A stretch of DNA of 64,000 nt from Bradyrhizobium sp. cir1 (GCF_014198245.1 NZ_JACIHE010000025.1:27180-91179), one strand, 5' to 3'. Shown: positions 41,176 through 50,948, counted from the stretch's first letter. Notes: generated from the letters alone by a model not told the origin. Program-made: numbers and translations.

Positions 41176-43965
41176 ATGGACAGCGTCGCAACTGAGCAGA
41201 AGCCACAGGTGGACGATCGCTTCGACACCGCGCGGATTACCGCCGCGGTCGATGCGCTTGCCGAGAAGCACGAGGGACGCGAGGACGCGTTCCGCACTGC
41301 CATGGCGCAATTGCTCAAGGCCGAGCTGATCACGGCGCGCGCCGCGGCGCAGGCGATCCTGCTCAAGGACCGTCACGGCCGCCGCTGTGCCGAGCGGCTG
41401 TGCCATGTGCAGGACGAGATCATCCGTATCCTCTATTCGGCGGCGACGCGCCATCTCTACCGATCGCCGATCCCGAGCGGGGCCGAGCGGATGGCGGTGG
41501 TCGCGACCGGCGGCTATGGCCGCGGCCTGATGGCGCCCGAGTCCGACATCGATCTCTTGTTCATCCTGCCCTACAAGCAGACCGCCTGGGGCGAGCAGGT
41601 CGCCGAGGCCATCCTCTATTGCCTCTGGGACATGGGCCTGAAGGTTGGTCACGCCACGCGCTCGGTCGATGAATCGATCCGGCAGGCGCGCGGCGACATG
41701 ACCATCCGCACCGCGATCCTGGAGACGCGCTTCCTCACCGGCGACCAGCCGCTTTATGACGAGCTGGTCGAGCGCTTCGACAAGGAAGTGGTGCAGGGCA
41801 CCGCGTCCGAATTCGTCACGGCAAAGCTCGCCGAGCGCGAGGAGCGGCATCGCCGCGGCGGCCAGTCGCGCTATCTGGTCGAGCCCAACGTCAAGGACGG
41901 CAAGGGCGCCTTGCGCGACCTGCACACGCTGTTCTGGATCGCCAAATACGTCTATCGCGTGCGCGACACCGACGAGCTGGTCGAGCGCGGCGTGTTCGAC
42001 GCGCAGGAATATCGCACCTTCCGCCGCTGCGCCGACTTCCTGTGGTCAGTGCGCTGCAATCTGCATTTCTACTCTGGCCGCGCCGAAGAGCGCCTGTCCT
42101 TCGACCTCCAGCGCGAGATCGCAGTGCGGCTCGGCTACACCTCGCATCCCGGCATGCAGGACGTCGAGCGCTTCATGAAGCACTACTTCCTGGTCGCCAA
42201 GGAAGTCGGCAACCTCACCGCTATCCTCTGCGCCAAGCTCGAGGACCAGCAGGCCAAGCCCGCGCCGGTGCTCAGCCGGATGATGGCGCGGCTGCGCCCG
42301 ACCTCCGTGAAGCGGCGCGTGCCTGACAGCGACGACTTCATCGTCGACAACAACCGCATCAACGTCGCCGCGCCCGACGTGTTCAAGCACGATCCGGTCA
42401 ATCTGATCCGCATCTTCCGCCTGGCGCAGAAGAACAACCTCGCCTTCCATCCGGATGCGATGCGCGACGTGACGCGGTCGCTTGGCCTGATCAACGCGCA
42501 GCTCCGCGAGAATCCCGAGGCCAACCGGCTGTTCATGGAGATCCTGACATCCGATAACGCGGAAATCGTGCTGCGGCGGATGAACGAGACCGGCGTGCTC
42601 GGCCATTTCATCCGCGCCTTCGGCAAGATCGTCTCGATGATGCAGTTCAACATGTATCATCACTATACCGTCGACGAGCATCTGATCCGCTGCATCGGCT
42701 TCCTCCAGGACATCGAGCGCGGCGGCGTCGAGGAGTTCACCCTCGCCAGCGACCTCATGCGCAAGTCCCGGCCCGAGCACCGGTCGGTGATCTATATCGC
42801 GACGCTGCTGCACGACGTCGCCAAGGGCCGGCCCGAGGACCACTCGATCGCCGGCGCCAAGGTGGCGCGCCGGCTCTGCCCGCGGCTCGGCTTCAGCCCG
42901 GCCGACACCGAGCTCGTGGCCTGGCTGATCGAGGAGCATCTGACGATGTCCACGGTCGCGCAGTCGCGCGACCTGTCCGACCGCAAGACCATCGAGAATT
43001 TCGCCGCCGTGGTGCAGTCGGTCGAGCAGATGAAGCTCCTGACCATCCTCACCACCGCCGACATCCGCGGCGTCGGTCCCGGCGTGTGGAACGGCTGGAA
43101 GGCGCAGCTGCTGCGCTCATTGTACTACGAAACCGAGCCGGTGCTCACAGGCGGCTTCTCGGAAGTCGACCGCGGCAAGCGCCTTGCCGCCGCGCATGCC
43201 GAGTTCCGCATGGCCTTCGCTGAATGGCCGAAGGACGAGCTCGATGCCTATATCGGCCGGCATTATCCGGCCTACTGGCTCAAGGTCGAGCTGCCGCGGA
43301 AAATCCGCCATGCCCGCTTCGTGCGCTCCAGCGAGCAGGCCGGCCACAAGCTCGCGATCAATGTCGGCTTCGACGAGGTGCGCGGCGTCACCGAGCTGAC
43401 GATCTTCGCCGCCGACCATCCCTGGCTGCTGTCGATCATCGCCGGCGCCTGCGCCTCGGCCGGCGCCAACATCGTCGACGCGCAGATCTACACCACGACC
43501 GACGGCCGTGCGCTCGATACCATCTCGATCTCGCGCGAGTACGACCGCGACGAGGACGAGGGCCGCCGCGCCACGCGCATCGGCGAGATGATCGAGGACG
43601 TGCTGGAAGGCAAGCTGCGCCTGCCGGAAGTGGTGGCGCGGCGCACGGTGCGCAGCAAGGCGCGGCCTTTCGTGATCGAGCCGGAAGTGACCATCAACAA
43701 CCAATGGTCCGACCGCTACACCGTGATCGAGGTGTCCGGCCTCGACCGCCCCGGCCTGCTCTACGAGCTGACCACCGCGATCTCGAAGCTCAATCTCAAC
43801 ATCGCCTCGGCCCATGTCGCGACCTTCGGCGAACGCGCCCGCGACGTGTTCTACGTCACCGACCTCCTCGGCGCACAGATCAACGCGCCGACGCGGCAGT
43901 CCGCGATCAAGAGCGCGCTAACCCATGTGATGGCTGGCGACAAGGCGGTGCAGCCGGCGGCTTAA
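41176..43965 (+). CDS. glnD: Bifunctional PII uridylyltransferase/uridylyl-removing enzyme
   Basis: Primary nitrogen sensor of 929 residues that adds UMP to PII proteins when glutamine is low and removes it when glutamine is high. The nucleotidyltransferase motif GGYGRGLMAPESDIDLLF is near residues 112-130. The PII-UTase helical linker follows, then the HD hydrolase site LLHDVAKGRPEDHS near 545. Two C-terminal ACT domains start near 740 and 848 (ADHPWLLSIIAGACASAG; SGLDRPGLLYELTTAISKLN) and sense glutamine. Full length with all domains intact. Divergent from the ABC importer; its targets glnB/glnK are not in the window. Confidence 0.97.
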   Translation: MDSVATEQKPQVDDRFDTARITAAVDALAEKHEGREDAFRTAMAQLLKAELITARAAAQAILLKDRHGRRCAERLCHVQDEIIRILYSAATRHLYRSPIPSGAERMAVVATGGYGRGLMAPESDIDLLFILPYKQTAWGEQVAEAILYCLWDMGLKVGHATRSVDESIRQARGDMTIRTAILETRFLTGDQPLYDELVERFDKEVVQGTASEFVTAKLAEREERHRRGGQSRYLVEPNVKDGKGALRDLHTLFWIAKYVYRVRDTDELVERGVFDAQEYRTFRRCADFLWSVRCNLHFYSGRAEERLSFDLQREIAVRLGYTSHPGMQDVERFMKHYFLVAKEVGNLTAILCAKLEDQQAKPAPVLSRMMARLRPTSVKRRVPDSDDFIVDNNRINVAAPDVFKHDPVNLIRIFRLAQKNNLAFHPDAMRDVTRSLGLINAQLRENPEANRLFMEILTSDNAEIVLRRMNETGVLGHFIRAFGKIVSMMQFNMYHHYTVDEHLIRCIGFLQDIERGGVEEFTLASDLMRKSRPEHRSVIYIATLLHDVAKGRPEDHSIAGAKVARRLCPRLGFSPADTELVAWLIEEHLTMSTVAQSRDLSDRKTIENFAAVVQSVEQMKLLTILTTADIRGVGPGVWNGWKAQLLRSLYYETEPVLTGGFSEVDRGKRLAAAHAEFRMAFAEWPKDELDAYIGRHYPAYWLKVELPRKIRHARFVRSSEQAGHKLAINVGFDEVRGVTELTIFAADHPWLLSIIAGACASAGANIVDAQIYTTTDGRALDTISISREYDRDEDEGRRATRIGEMIEDVLEGKLRLPEVVARRTVRSKARPFVIEPEVTINNQWSDRYTVIEVSGLDRPGLLYELTTAISKLNLNIASAHVATFGERARDVFYVTDLLGAQINAPTRQSAIKSALTHVMAGDKAVQPAA

Positions 43966-43993
43966 AGGCCATCGCGCGCATCTCCCTCCTCCC

Positions 43994-44099
43994 GTCATTC
44001 CGGGGCGCCGCGCAAGCGGCGAGCCCGGAATCCATTCATCGGCACCGTCGGCGTAGCCCGATGGATTCCGGGCTCGCGCTACGCGCGCCCCGGAATGAC
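43994..44099. repeat. Palindromic intergenic element, GTCATTCCGGGGCGCG type
   Basis: GTCATTCCGGGGCGCCGCGC faces GCGCGCCCCGGAATGAC; inner GAGCCCGGAATCCATTCATCG faces GATGGATTCCGGGCTC. It lies between the convergent stops of glnD (43965) and ogt (44107), so a two-way terminator role is plausible. Confidence 0.9.
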
Positions 44100-44106
44100 A
44101 GGGTGG

Positions 44107-44637
44107 CTAAACCTCCACACCCTCATGCCGCAGCAGCCAGCGCTTGCGCTCGAGGCCGCCGCCGTATTTCACCAGCGAGCCGTCCGCGCCGATCAGGCGA
44201 TGGCACGGCAGCACTACACTGATCGGGTTGGAGCCGTTGGCGTGGCCGACGGCGCGAATGGCTTTTGGCATGTCGATCTTTGCGGCGAGCGCGCCGTAGC
44301 TCATCGTGGTGCCGGCCGGGATGTGAGCTAGCGCATTCCAGACCTTCTGCTGGAATGGCGTCCCTGCGATACGCCATGCAATCCCTGAGAGCTGATCGAG
44401 ATCGCCGTCGAAATAACCCGACAGCGCACTACGCATCGCCGTCGGCGCAGGCTGATCACTCAGATCCATCGCGCCATAATGCAGGCGCAACAGCTCGCGC
44501 ATGCGATGCTCGTAATCGTCCCAGTCGAGCGCCCGCAGATTGCCCTCGGCATCGGTCACGAGCAGCGCGATCCCGATCGGCGTCGCCATGCGATCGAGGC
44601 CGAAGCGTTCAGGCGTCTTGGTTGATCGAGCGGGCAT
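44107..44637 (-). CDS. ogt: Methylated-DNA--protein-cysteine methyltransferase
   Basis: Suicide DNA-repair protein removing alkyl groups from O6-alkylguanine and O4-alkylthymine, 176 residues from the chosen start at 44637; in-frame ATGs further up (to 44700) are possible. The helix-turn-helix segment IPAGTTMSYGALAAKI precedes the acceptor motif LPCHRLIGADGSL with Cys145, then YGGGLERKRWLLRHEG. The N-terminal ribonuclease-like domain is present (about 1-85), and there is no fused AdaA domain, so this is the stand-alone Ogt type. Confidence 0.93.
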   Translation of the reverse strand: MPARSTKTPERFGLDRMATPIGIALLVTDAEGNLRALDWDDYEHRMRELLRLHYGAMDLSDQPAPTAMRSALSGYFDGDLDQLSGIAWRIAGTPFQQKVWNALAHIPAGTTMSYGALAAKIDMPKAIRAVGHANGSNPISVVLPCHRLIGADGSLVKYGGGLERKRWLLRHEGVEV

Positions 44638-44729
44638 TGCGGCACCAGGCCATCGAAACACACCCATCGCACTTGCCATGGCGGCCATGCTAACGTCCAC
44701 CCGAAAGCTGACGCTTTGGGGAGCTCAAC

Positions 44730-45092
44730 TTGAACCTGATCGCCAATGTCCTGGTGGCGCTGGTCGCCGCACTGCACGCCTATTTCCTGATCCTGGAAAT
44801 GTTCCTCTGGGACAAGCCGCAAGGCTTGAAGGTGTTTCGCAATACGCCGGAGAAGGCCGCGATCACAAAAGTCATGGCCGCCAATCAGGGGCTCTATAAT
44901 GGCTTCCTGGTCGCCGGCCTGCTCTGGGGCCTCGTCCACGGCAACCCGGCCTTCGCGTTCCAGATCAAGGTGTTCTTCCTGCTCTGCGTGATCGTGGCCG
45001 GCGCCTATGGTGCGGCGACCGTCAGCACGCGGATCCTGATCGTTCAGGCGCTGCCGGCCGCGGTCGCGCTGGTTGCATTGATTCTCGCCTGA
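44730..45092 (+). CDS. DUF1304 family membrane protein
   Basis: Small inner-membrane protein of 120 residues with four predicted helices. DUF1304 features are visible: the first helix ANVLVALVAALHAYFLILEMFLW, the KVFRNTPEKA loop, and ANQGLYNGFLVAGLLWGL. The family has no established function. It is divergent from ogt and stands alone before the binding-protein pair. Confidence 0.88.
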   Translation: MNLIANVLVALVAALHAYFLILEMFLWDKPQGLKVFRNTPEKAAITKVMAANQGLYNGFLVAGLLWGLVHGNPAFAFQIKVFFLLCVIVAGAYGAATVSTRILIVQALPAAVALVALILA

Positions 45093-45224
45093 GACGCTTC
45101 GGCGCAGCGCCGCGATCCTTGCGCGGCGGCGGCCCTTCCTCCACAATCTCAGGCAGCGATGGCGACCGTTGCAACAACGGAAAAAGACCATCGGTCGAAA
45201 ATTCCGTCAGGAGGAACAACCCAC

Positions 45225-46466
45225 ATGAGCAATCGCAGAGCCTTCCTAGCTGCCACGGCGGCGCTCGCCTTCGCGTTCTCCGCCAGCCAAGCCTTTTTAA
45301 GTGAAGCCCTCGCCCAGAAGAAATACGACACCGGCGCGAGCGACACCGAGATCAAGATCGGCCAGACCGTGCCGTTCTCCGGCGCCTACTCGGTCTATGC
45401 CAATATCGGCAAGACCCAGGCCGCCTATTTCAAGATGATCAACGACCAGGGCGGCATCAACGGCCGCAAGATCAACCTGATCCAGTATGACGACGCCTAC
45501 TCGCCGCCGAAGACGGTGGAGCAGATGCGCAAGCTGGTCGAAGGCGACGAGGTGCTGTTCACGTTCCAACTGATCGGCACCGCGGCCAACGCCGCCGTGC
45601 AGAAATATCTCAACGGCAAGAAGGTGCCGCAGCTTCTGGCTTCCACCGGCGCGGCGCGCTTCAACGATCCGCAGAACTATCCCTGGACCATCGCCTATAA
45701 TCCGAACTACGTGTCCGAGGGACGGATCTACGCCAAGTACATTCTCAAGGAGCATCCGAACGCCAAGATCGGCGTGCTCTACCAGAACGACGACATGGGA
45801 CGCGACTATCTCGCGGGCCTCAAGAGCGGCCTCGGCGACAAGGCCGCCAGCATGATCGTCGGCGAGGTCTCCTACGAGGTCACCGACCCCACGGTGGATT
45901 CGCAGGTCGTGAAGCTGAAGTCGATGGGCGTCGACGTGTTCTTCGATGCCTCGACGCCGAAGTTTGCGGCACAGGCGATCAAGAAGCTCGCCGACCTCGG
46001 CTGGACGCCGGTGCACATCCTCGACATCAATGCGAGCCCGATCTCGGCCACGCTGAAGCCGGCCGGCCTCGACATCTCCAAGGGCATCATCTCGACGCAA
46101 TATGGCAAGGAGCCCAGCGATCCGCAGTGGAAGGACGATCCCGGCGTGAAGGCCTTCTTCGCCTTCATGGACAAGTATTTCCCGGAAGGCGACAAGCTCA
46201 ACACCGTCAACACCTATGCCTATTCGGTGGCCGAGCTGCTGGTCCAGGTTCTGAAACAATGCGGCGACGACCTGACGCGTGAGAACGTCATGAGGCAGGT
46301 CGCCAACATCAAGGACTTCGCTCCGAGCTTCGCCCTGCCCGGCATCAAGATCAATACCGGGCCGAACGACTTCCGCGTCAACAAGCAGATGCAGATGATG
46401 AGGTTCAACGGCGAACGCTGGGAGCTGTTCGGACCGATCATCGAGGACACGGGCCCGTCGGGTTAG
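45225..46466 (+). CDS. Branched-chain-amino-acid-type ABC substrate-binding protein (copy 1)
   Basis: Periplasmic binding protein of 413 residues, Leu/Ile/Val-binding (Peripla_BP_6) fold. The start ATG at 45225 has AGGAGG upstream. The signal peptide is about residues 1-31 (cleavage after EALAQ or nearby); the mature start KKYDTGASDTEIKIGQTVPF is family-typical. Ligand-contact segments FSGAYSVYANIGKTQ and TGAARFNDP lie where LivK/UrtA-like proteins hold the amino-acid head group, but the ligand (amino acid, amide, aromatic acid) is not assignable. No livHMGF genes follow. Tandem with a close paralogue at 46714. Confidence 0.92.
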   Translation: MSNRRAFLAATAALAFAFSASQAFLSEALAQKKYDTGASDTEIKIGQTVPFSGAYSVYANIGKTQAAYFKMINDQGGINGRKINLIQYDDAYSPPKTVEQMRKLVEGDEVLFTFQLIGTAANAAVQKYLNGKKVPQLLASTGAARFNDPQNYPWTIAYNPNYVSEGRIYAKYILKEHPNAKIGVLYQNDDMGRDYLAGLKSGLGDKAASMIVGEVSYEVTDPTVDSQVVKLKSMGVDVFFDASTPKFAAQAIKKLADLGWTPVHILDINASPISATLKPAGLDISKGIISTQYGKEPSDPQWKDDPGVKAFFAFMDKYFPEGDKLNTVNTYAYSVAELLVQVLKQCGDDLTRENVMRQVANIKDFAPSFALPGIKINTGPNDFRVNKQMQMMRFNGERWELFGPIIEDTGPSG

Positions 46467-46476
46467 GCCCGATCTC

Positions 46477-46590
46477 GTAGGGTGGTTTAGCGCAGCGGCT
46501 ACGCGAAGCGTAGTCCGCTGGGCGTAACCCACCTTCTCTGCGTCCGTGGATGAACAGTGGTGGGTCACGCCTACGGCTAACCCACCCTAC
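46477..46590. repeat. Palindromic intergenic element, GTAGGGTGGTTTAGCG type
   Basis: GTAGGGTGGTTTAGC at the left faces GGCTAACCCACCCTAC at the right; GGCGTAACCCACCTT faces GGTGGGTCACGCC; CGGCTACGCGAAGCGTAGTCCG forms a left-arm hairpin. It sits between the two tandem binding-protein genes. Relative of 6061-6166. Confidence 0.88.
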
Positions 46591-46713
46591 AAAGGATGGG
46601 CGCCGCCCACCTTGCGTCGCAGCAACGCCTCCTCCACACTCGCCCTCAGCGATGGCGTCGGAGGCACAAGCGCCCGGCAGATCATCGGCAATAACAAACC
46701 GAGGAAATTGCGA

Positions 46714-47940
46714 ATGAGGAATGGAATGCTGCATCTGGCCACGGCAACGGCGCTGACCCTGGCGCTGTCGATCTCTGCGGCCAATGCCCAGAAAAAATAC
46801 GATCCGGGCGCCAGCGACACCGAGATCAAGGTCGGACAGACCGTGCCGTTCTCGGGACCGGCGTCGGCCTATGCGTCGATCGGCAAGACCCAGGCCGCCT
46901 ATTTCAAGATGATCAACGATCAGGGCGGCATCAACGGCCGCAAGATCAACCTGATCCAGTATGACGACGCCTATTCGCCGCCGAAAGCGGTGGAGCAGGT
47001 GCGCAAGCTCGTCGAAAGCGACGAGGTGCTGCTGACCTTCCAGATCATCGGCACGCCCTCGAACGCGGCCGTGCAGAAATATCTCAATTCCAAGAAGGTG
47101 CCGCAGCTGTTCGCAGCCACTGGCGCCTCGAAGTTCACCGACCCCAAGAACTTCCCCTGGACCATGGGCTACAACCCGAACTACTTCGTCGAGGGCCGCA
47201 TCTACGGTCAGTACATTCTGAAGGAGCATCCGAACGCCAAGATCGGCGTGCTCTACCAGAACGACGACCTCGGCAAGGACTATCTGAACGGCCTCAAGGC
47301 CGGCCTCGGCGACAAGGCCGCCAAGATGGTCGTGACCGAAGCGTCCTACGAAGTCTCCGATCCGACTATCGATTCGCAGATCCTCAAGATCAAGGATGCC
47401 GGCACCGATTTGTTCTTCAGCGCCACCACGCCGAAGCAGGCGGCGCAGGCGATCAAGAAGATCGCCGAGATCGGCTGGCACCCGGTGCAGATCGTCGACA
47501 TCAACGCCACCTCGGTCGGTGCGGTGATGAAGCCGGCAGGGCTCGACGCCGCCAAGGGCGTCATCAGCGTCAACTACGGCAAGGATCCGCTCGATCCGAC
47601 CTGGAAGGACGATGCCGGCATGAAGAAATATTTCGACTTCATGGCGAAATACTATCCCGACGGCGACAAGGACTCGAACTTCAACGTCTATGGCTATGGC
47701 ACCGCCCAGCTCCTCGCTCATGTGCTGCAGCAGTGCAGCGACAACCTGACGCGCGAGAACGTCATGAAGCAGGCGGCGTCGTTGAAGGACGTGACCGGCG
47801 ACACCGCCCTGCCCGGCATCAAGGCCAACACGTCGGCGACCGACTACCGCGTCAACAAGCAGCTTCAGATGATGAAGTTCAACGGCGAGCGCTGGGAGCT
47901 GTTCGGCCCGATCCTGGAGGATGCGGGCCCGGCGGGTTAG
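46714..47940 (+). CDS. Branched-chain-amino-acid-type ABC substrate-binding protein (copy 2)
   Basis: Paralogue of the preceding gene, 408 residues. Start ATG at 46714 with GAGGAAA eight bases upstream; the longer frame from 46546 reads through a repeat. The signal peptide ends near ISAANA, and the mature start KKYDPGASDTEIKVGQTVPF is almost the same as in copy 1. Long blocks are identical between copies (for example IGKTQAAYFKMINDQGGING and onward), while the ligand-side loop reads ATGASKFTDP against STGAARFNDP. This suggests duplication followed by shift in ligand preference. No permease or ATPase genes adjoin. Confidence 0.92.
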   Translation: MRNGMLHLATATALTLALSISAANAQKKYDPGASDTEIKVGQTVPFSGPASAYASIGKTQAAYFKMINDQGGINGRKINLIQYDDAYSPPKAVEQVRKLVESDEVLLTFQIIGTPSNAAVQKYLNSKKVPQLFAATGASKFTDPKNFPWTMGYNPNYFVEGRIYGQYILKEHPNAKIGVLYQNDDLGKDYLNGLKAGLGDKAAKMVVTEASYEVSDPTIDSQILKIKDAGTDLFFSATTPKQAAQAIKKIAEIGWHPVQIVDINATSVGAVMKPAGLDAAKGVISVNYGKDPLDPTWKDDAGMKKYFDFMAKYYPDGDKDSNFNVYGYGTAQLLAHVLQQCSDNLTRENVMKQAASLKDVTGDTALPGIKANTSATDYRVNKQLQMMKFNGERWELFGPILEDAGPAG

Positions 47941-47951
47941 TTTCTCTCGCT

Positions 47952-48078
47952 GTCATTCCGGGGGCGATGCGACAGCATCGAACCGGAATCTCGAGATTCC
48001 GGGTTCGGCTCTTCGAGCCGCCCCGGAATGACCGAGCAAGAAACCGTGGATGGCCAGGTCAAGCCCGGCCATGACGAC
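47952..48078. repeat. Palindromic intergenic element, GTCATTCCGGGG type, with an extra half element
   Basis: GTCATTCCGGGGGCGATGC at 47952 faces GCCGCCCCGGAATGAC ending at 48032; the centre CCGGAATCTCGAGATTCCGG is a perfect 20-bp palindrome. Immediately after it, 48047-48078 carries GGTCAAGCCCGGCCATGACGAC, which looks like one arm of another family without its partner. It lies between convergent stops at 47940 and 48104. Confidence 0.85.
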
Positions 48079-48103
48079 GGAGAGAGAGACGCGCTCTCCG
48101 TGC

Positions 48104-48529
48104 TCAGTCCGGTATCTCGCCAAAATTCTTGCCCACCGGCAACACCGCGTGACGGATCAGCCGGGAATCCTCCACGGCGGCCTGACGATGCTTGACCGCC
48201 TCGCGATAGACGGGATCGCGGATCATCTCGACAAAGGCTCCGACGCTCGGATATTCCGCGATGAAGCAATGGTCCCAGCGTTCATCCTGCGGGCCGATCA
48301 GCATCAGCTCGAATTTGCCCTGCCAGATGATGCGGCCGCCGAGGCGTTCGAACACCGGGCCGCTCTCGCGGCCATAGGCCGCGTAGGCTTCCGCGCCGCT
48401 GGCCTTGCGGCCGTCGGGGTAGGCCGCTTCCTTCCGCAAGCGCACCAGGTTGAGCATGTGGATCGGGCCCGGGCGATCGTTCTCCCGGAATTGCGCGAAG
48501 ATCTCCTTGGTCGGATCGATGTGGCCCAT
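48104..48529 (-). CDS. DUF1330 domain protein
   Basis: 141-residue protein with a ferredoxin-like alpha-beta fold of the DUF1330 type. The start at 48529 has GGGAG six bases upstream; a long in-frame extension to 48928 overlaps the divergent PBP gene and is rejected. Family segments: PIHMLNLVRLRKEA, then AYAAYGRESGPVFERLGGRI and FIAEYPSVGAFVEMIRDPVYREA. Dimeric alpha-beta barrel relatives include monooxygenase-like and stress proteins, but no reaction is known for DUF1330. Confidence 0.87.
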   Translation of the reverse strand: MGHIDPTKEIFAQFRENDRPGPIHMLNLVRLRKEAAYPDGRKASGAEAYAAYGRESGPVFERLGGRIIWQGKFELMLIGPQDERWDHCFIAEYPSVGAFVEMIRDPVYREAVKHRQAAVEDSRLIRHAVLPVGKNFGEIPD

Positions 48530-48710
48530 GCGTGCTCCCTTCGTGAGTTCCCTTTTGTTTTGTGGCGTCGATCCTAGCGCTGGGCCCCGCGAAGCGGAAC
48601 TGCGGCGGGCGAATGCCGCACCTCCTAATCGCGCGTTAACGCCGGGGTAACCCGACCTTAAACAGCGACCGCTAGCGTGCGGCGGGGCGGGCTGACCGGG
48701 CGTATTGCGT

Positions 48711-50924
48711 ATGGCGTGGGGAAAGAAAAAGGGTGGGCGGAAGGAGCCGCTGTTCGGCTTGCCCGCGGCGCTCGCCGATCTGCGCCTGACGCCTGCGGAC
48801 CGCATCCCCAACGCGGCTGAGGACAAGCCGAAGAAATCAGCGAAACCATCCGCCAAGCGCAAGAGCGAGGACGCCGGCGAGGAGCCGCCGCGCGAGCGCA
48901 AGGCACCGGCCGGCCGCGGCGGCGCCAAGCGGCGATCGAAGTCGCGCTTCGGTGCCGGCCTCGGCCGCCTGGTCTATTGGGGCGCGGTGCTGAGCCTGTG
49001 GGGCGTCATCGCCGTGATCGGCGTCGTGATCTATGTCGGCGCCCATCTGCCGCCGATCCAGTCGCTGGAAATTCCCAAGCGCCCGCCAACGATCCAGATC
49101 GTCGGCATCGATGGCAGCATGCTGGCGCAGCGCGGCGAAATGGCCGGCGCCAATGTCGCGCTGAAGGACCTGCCGCCTTATCTGCCGAAGGCCTTCATCG
49201 CCATTGAGGACCGCCGCTTCTATTCGCATTTCGGCATCGACCCGATCGGCATCCTGCGTGCCCTCGTCACCAATTTGCTCCATCGCGGCGTGTCGCAGGG
49301 CGGCTCGACCTTGACGCAGCAGCTCGCCAAAAACCTGTTCCTGACCCAGGAGCGCACCATGCAGCGCAAGCTGCAGGAGGCGGAGCTCGCGATCTGGCTG
49401 GAGCGCAAGCACTCCAAGAACGAGATCCTGGAGCTCTATCTCAACCGCGTCTATTTCGGCTCCGGCGCCTACGGCGTCGAAGCTGCTGCGCAGAAATATT
49501 TCGGCAAGTCGGCGAGGAACGTCACCATCGCCGAAGCCGCAATGCTGGCCGGCCTCGTCAAGTCGCCCTCGCGCCTTGCGCCGAACCGCAACCCCGAAGG
49601 CGCGGAAGCCCGCGCGCAGATCGTGCTCACGGCGATGGCGGATGCGAAGTTCATTACCGACGCGCAGGCGCAGGCCTCGATCGGCCATCCCTCCTACAAT
49701 GTGAAGCCGGCCGGCGCCGGCACGGTCAATTACGTCGCCGACTGGATCGGCGAGGTGCTGGATGATCTGGTCGGCCAGATCGACGAGAGCATCAAGGTCG
49801 AGACCACGATCGATCCGAAACTGCAGAGCGTGGCGGAAGCCGCCATCATCGACGAGCTCGCCGCCAAGAGCGTGAAGTTCAATGTCAGCCAGGGCGCGCT
49901 GGTGGCGATGACGCCTGACGGCGCCGTGCGCGCCATGGTCGGCGGACGGAACTATTCCGACAGCCAGTACAACCGCGCGGTCACGGCCAAGCGCCAGCCG
50001 GGCTCCTCGTTCAAGCCGTTCGTGTACCTGACCGCACTGGAGCAGGGCCTGACGCCGGACACCGTCCGCCAGGACGCGCCGATCGAGGTCAAGGGCTGGA
50101 AGCCCGAGAACTACACCCACGAATATTTCGGCGCCGTGACGCTGACGCAGGCGCTGGCGATGTCGCTCAACACCGTCGCCATCCGCCTCGGCCTCGAGGT
50201 CGGGGCGAAGAACGTGGTGCGCACCGCGCACCGGCTCGGCATCTCCTCAAAACTCGAGCCCAATGCCTCAATCGCGCTCGGCACCTCCGAGGTCTCGGTG
50301 GTCGAGCTGGTCGGCGCCTATGCGCCGTTCGCCAATGGCGGCTTCGCGGTGACGCCGCATGTCGTGACCCGGATCAGGACGCTCAGCGGCAAGCTGCTCT
50401 ACATGCGCCAGCCCGACGAGCGCAACCAGGTCATCGACCCGCGCTATGTGGGCATGATGAACACGATGATGCGGGAGACGTTGATATCAGGCACCGCCAA
50501 GAAGGCGGAGATCCCCGGCTGGCCGGCCGCCGGCAAGACGGGCACCAGCCAGGATTACCGCGACGCCTGGTTCATCGGCTACACCGCCAACCTCGTCACC
50601 GGCGTCTGGCTCGGCAACGACGACAACTCGCCGACCAAGAAGGCCACCGGCGGCGGCCTGCCGGTCGAAGTCTGGTCGCGCTTCATGCGCACGGCCCACG
50701 AGGGCGTGCCGGTGGCGGCCTTGCCGAGCTCACCAGGCGGCTGGGGTCTGTCGAACCTTGCGCAGGCAGCGTCGCAAGTGTCGCCGCCGACACCTGCACC
50801 GGGACCCGCATCGGCGAGCGCTGGCGGCTATCGCCCGCCGCCCACGCGCGCCAATGCGCGGCCGGAAGCGGCGGCCGGGCTCGATGGCTGGCTGATGGAT
50901 CGGCTGTTTGGCGGGAATCGCTAG
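48711..50924 (+). CDS. Class A penicillin-binding protein 1A
   Basis: Bifunctional peptidoglycan synthase of 737 residues. A basic cytoplasmic N-terminus of about 80 residues (KKKGGRKEP, later KRRSKSRFG) precedes one membrane anchor near 85-110. GT51 domain: IAIEDRRFYSHFGID with the catalytic Glu, and GGSTLTQQLAKNLFL. Transpeptidase domain: SSFKPF (SxxK) in RQPGSSFKPFVY, SLNT (SxN) in ALAMSLNTVA, and KTGTSQDYRDAWF. The C-terminus is Pro/Ala-rich. It makes and crosslinks glycan strands and is a beta-lactam target. ATG 48711 is chosen; a TTG two codons earlier is possible. Confidence 0.94.
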   Translation: MAWGKKKGGRKEPLFGLPAALADLRLTPADRIPNAAEDKPKKSAKPSAKRKSEDAGEEPPRERKAPAGRGGAKRRSKSRFGAGLGRLVYWGAVLSLWGVIAVIGVVIYVGAHLPPIQSLEIPKRPPTIQIVGIDGSMLAQRGEMAGANVALKDLPPYLPKAFIAIEDRRFYSHFGIDPIGILRALVTNLLHRGVSQGGSTLTQQLAKNLFLTQERTMQRKLQEAELAIWLERKHSKNEILELYLNRVYFGSGAYGVEAAAQKYFGKSARNVTIAEAAMLAGLVKSPSRLAPNRNPEGAEARAQIVLTAMADAKFITDAQAQASIGHPSYNVKPAGAGTVNYVADWIGEVLDDLVGQIDESIKVETTIDPKLQSVAEAAIIDELAAKSVKFNVSQGALVAMTPDGAVRAMVGGRNYSDSQYNRAVTAKRQPGSSFKPFVYLTALEQGLTPDTVRQDAPIEVKGWKPENYTHEYFGAVTLTQALAMSLNTVAIRLGLEVGAKNVVRTAHRLGISSKLEPNASIALGTSEVSVVELVGAYAPFANGGFAVTPHVVTRIRTLSGKLLYMRQPDERNQVIDPRYVGMMNTMMRETLISGTAKKAEIPGWPAAGKTGTSQDYRDAWFIGYTANLVTGVWLGNDDNSPTKKATGGGLPVEVWSRFMRTAHEGVPVAALPSSPGGWGLSNLAQAASQVSPPTPAPGPASASAGGYRPPPTRANARPEAAAGLDGWLMDRLFGGNR

Positions 50925-50948
50925 CTGCGAATTGCGGTGCTGGTGACC

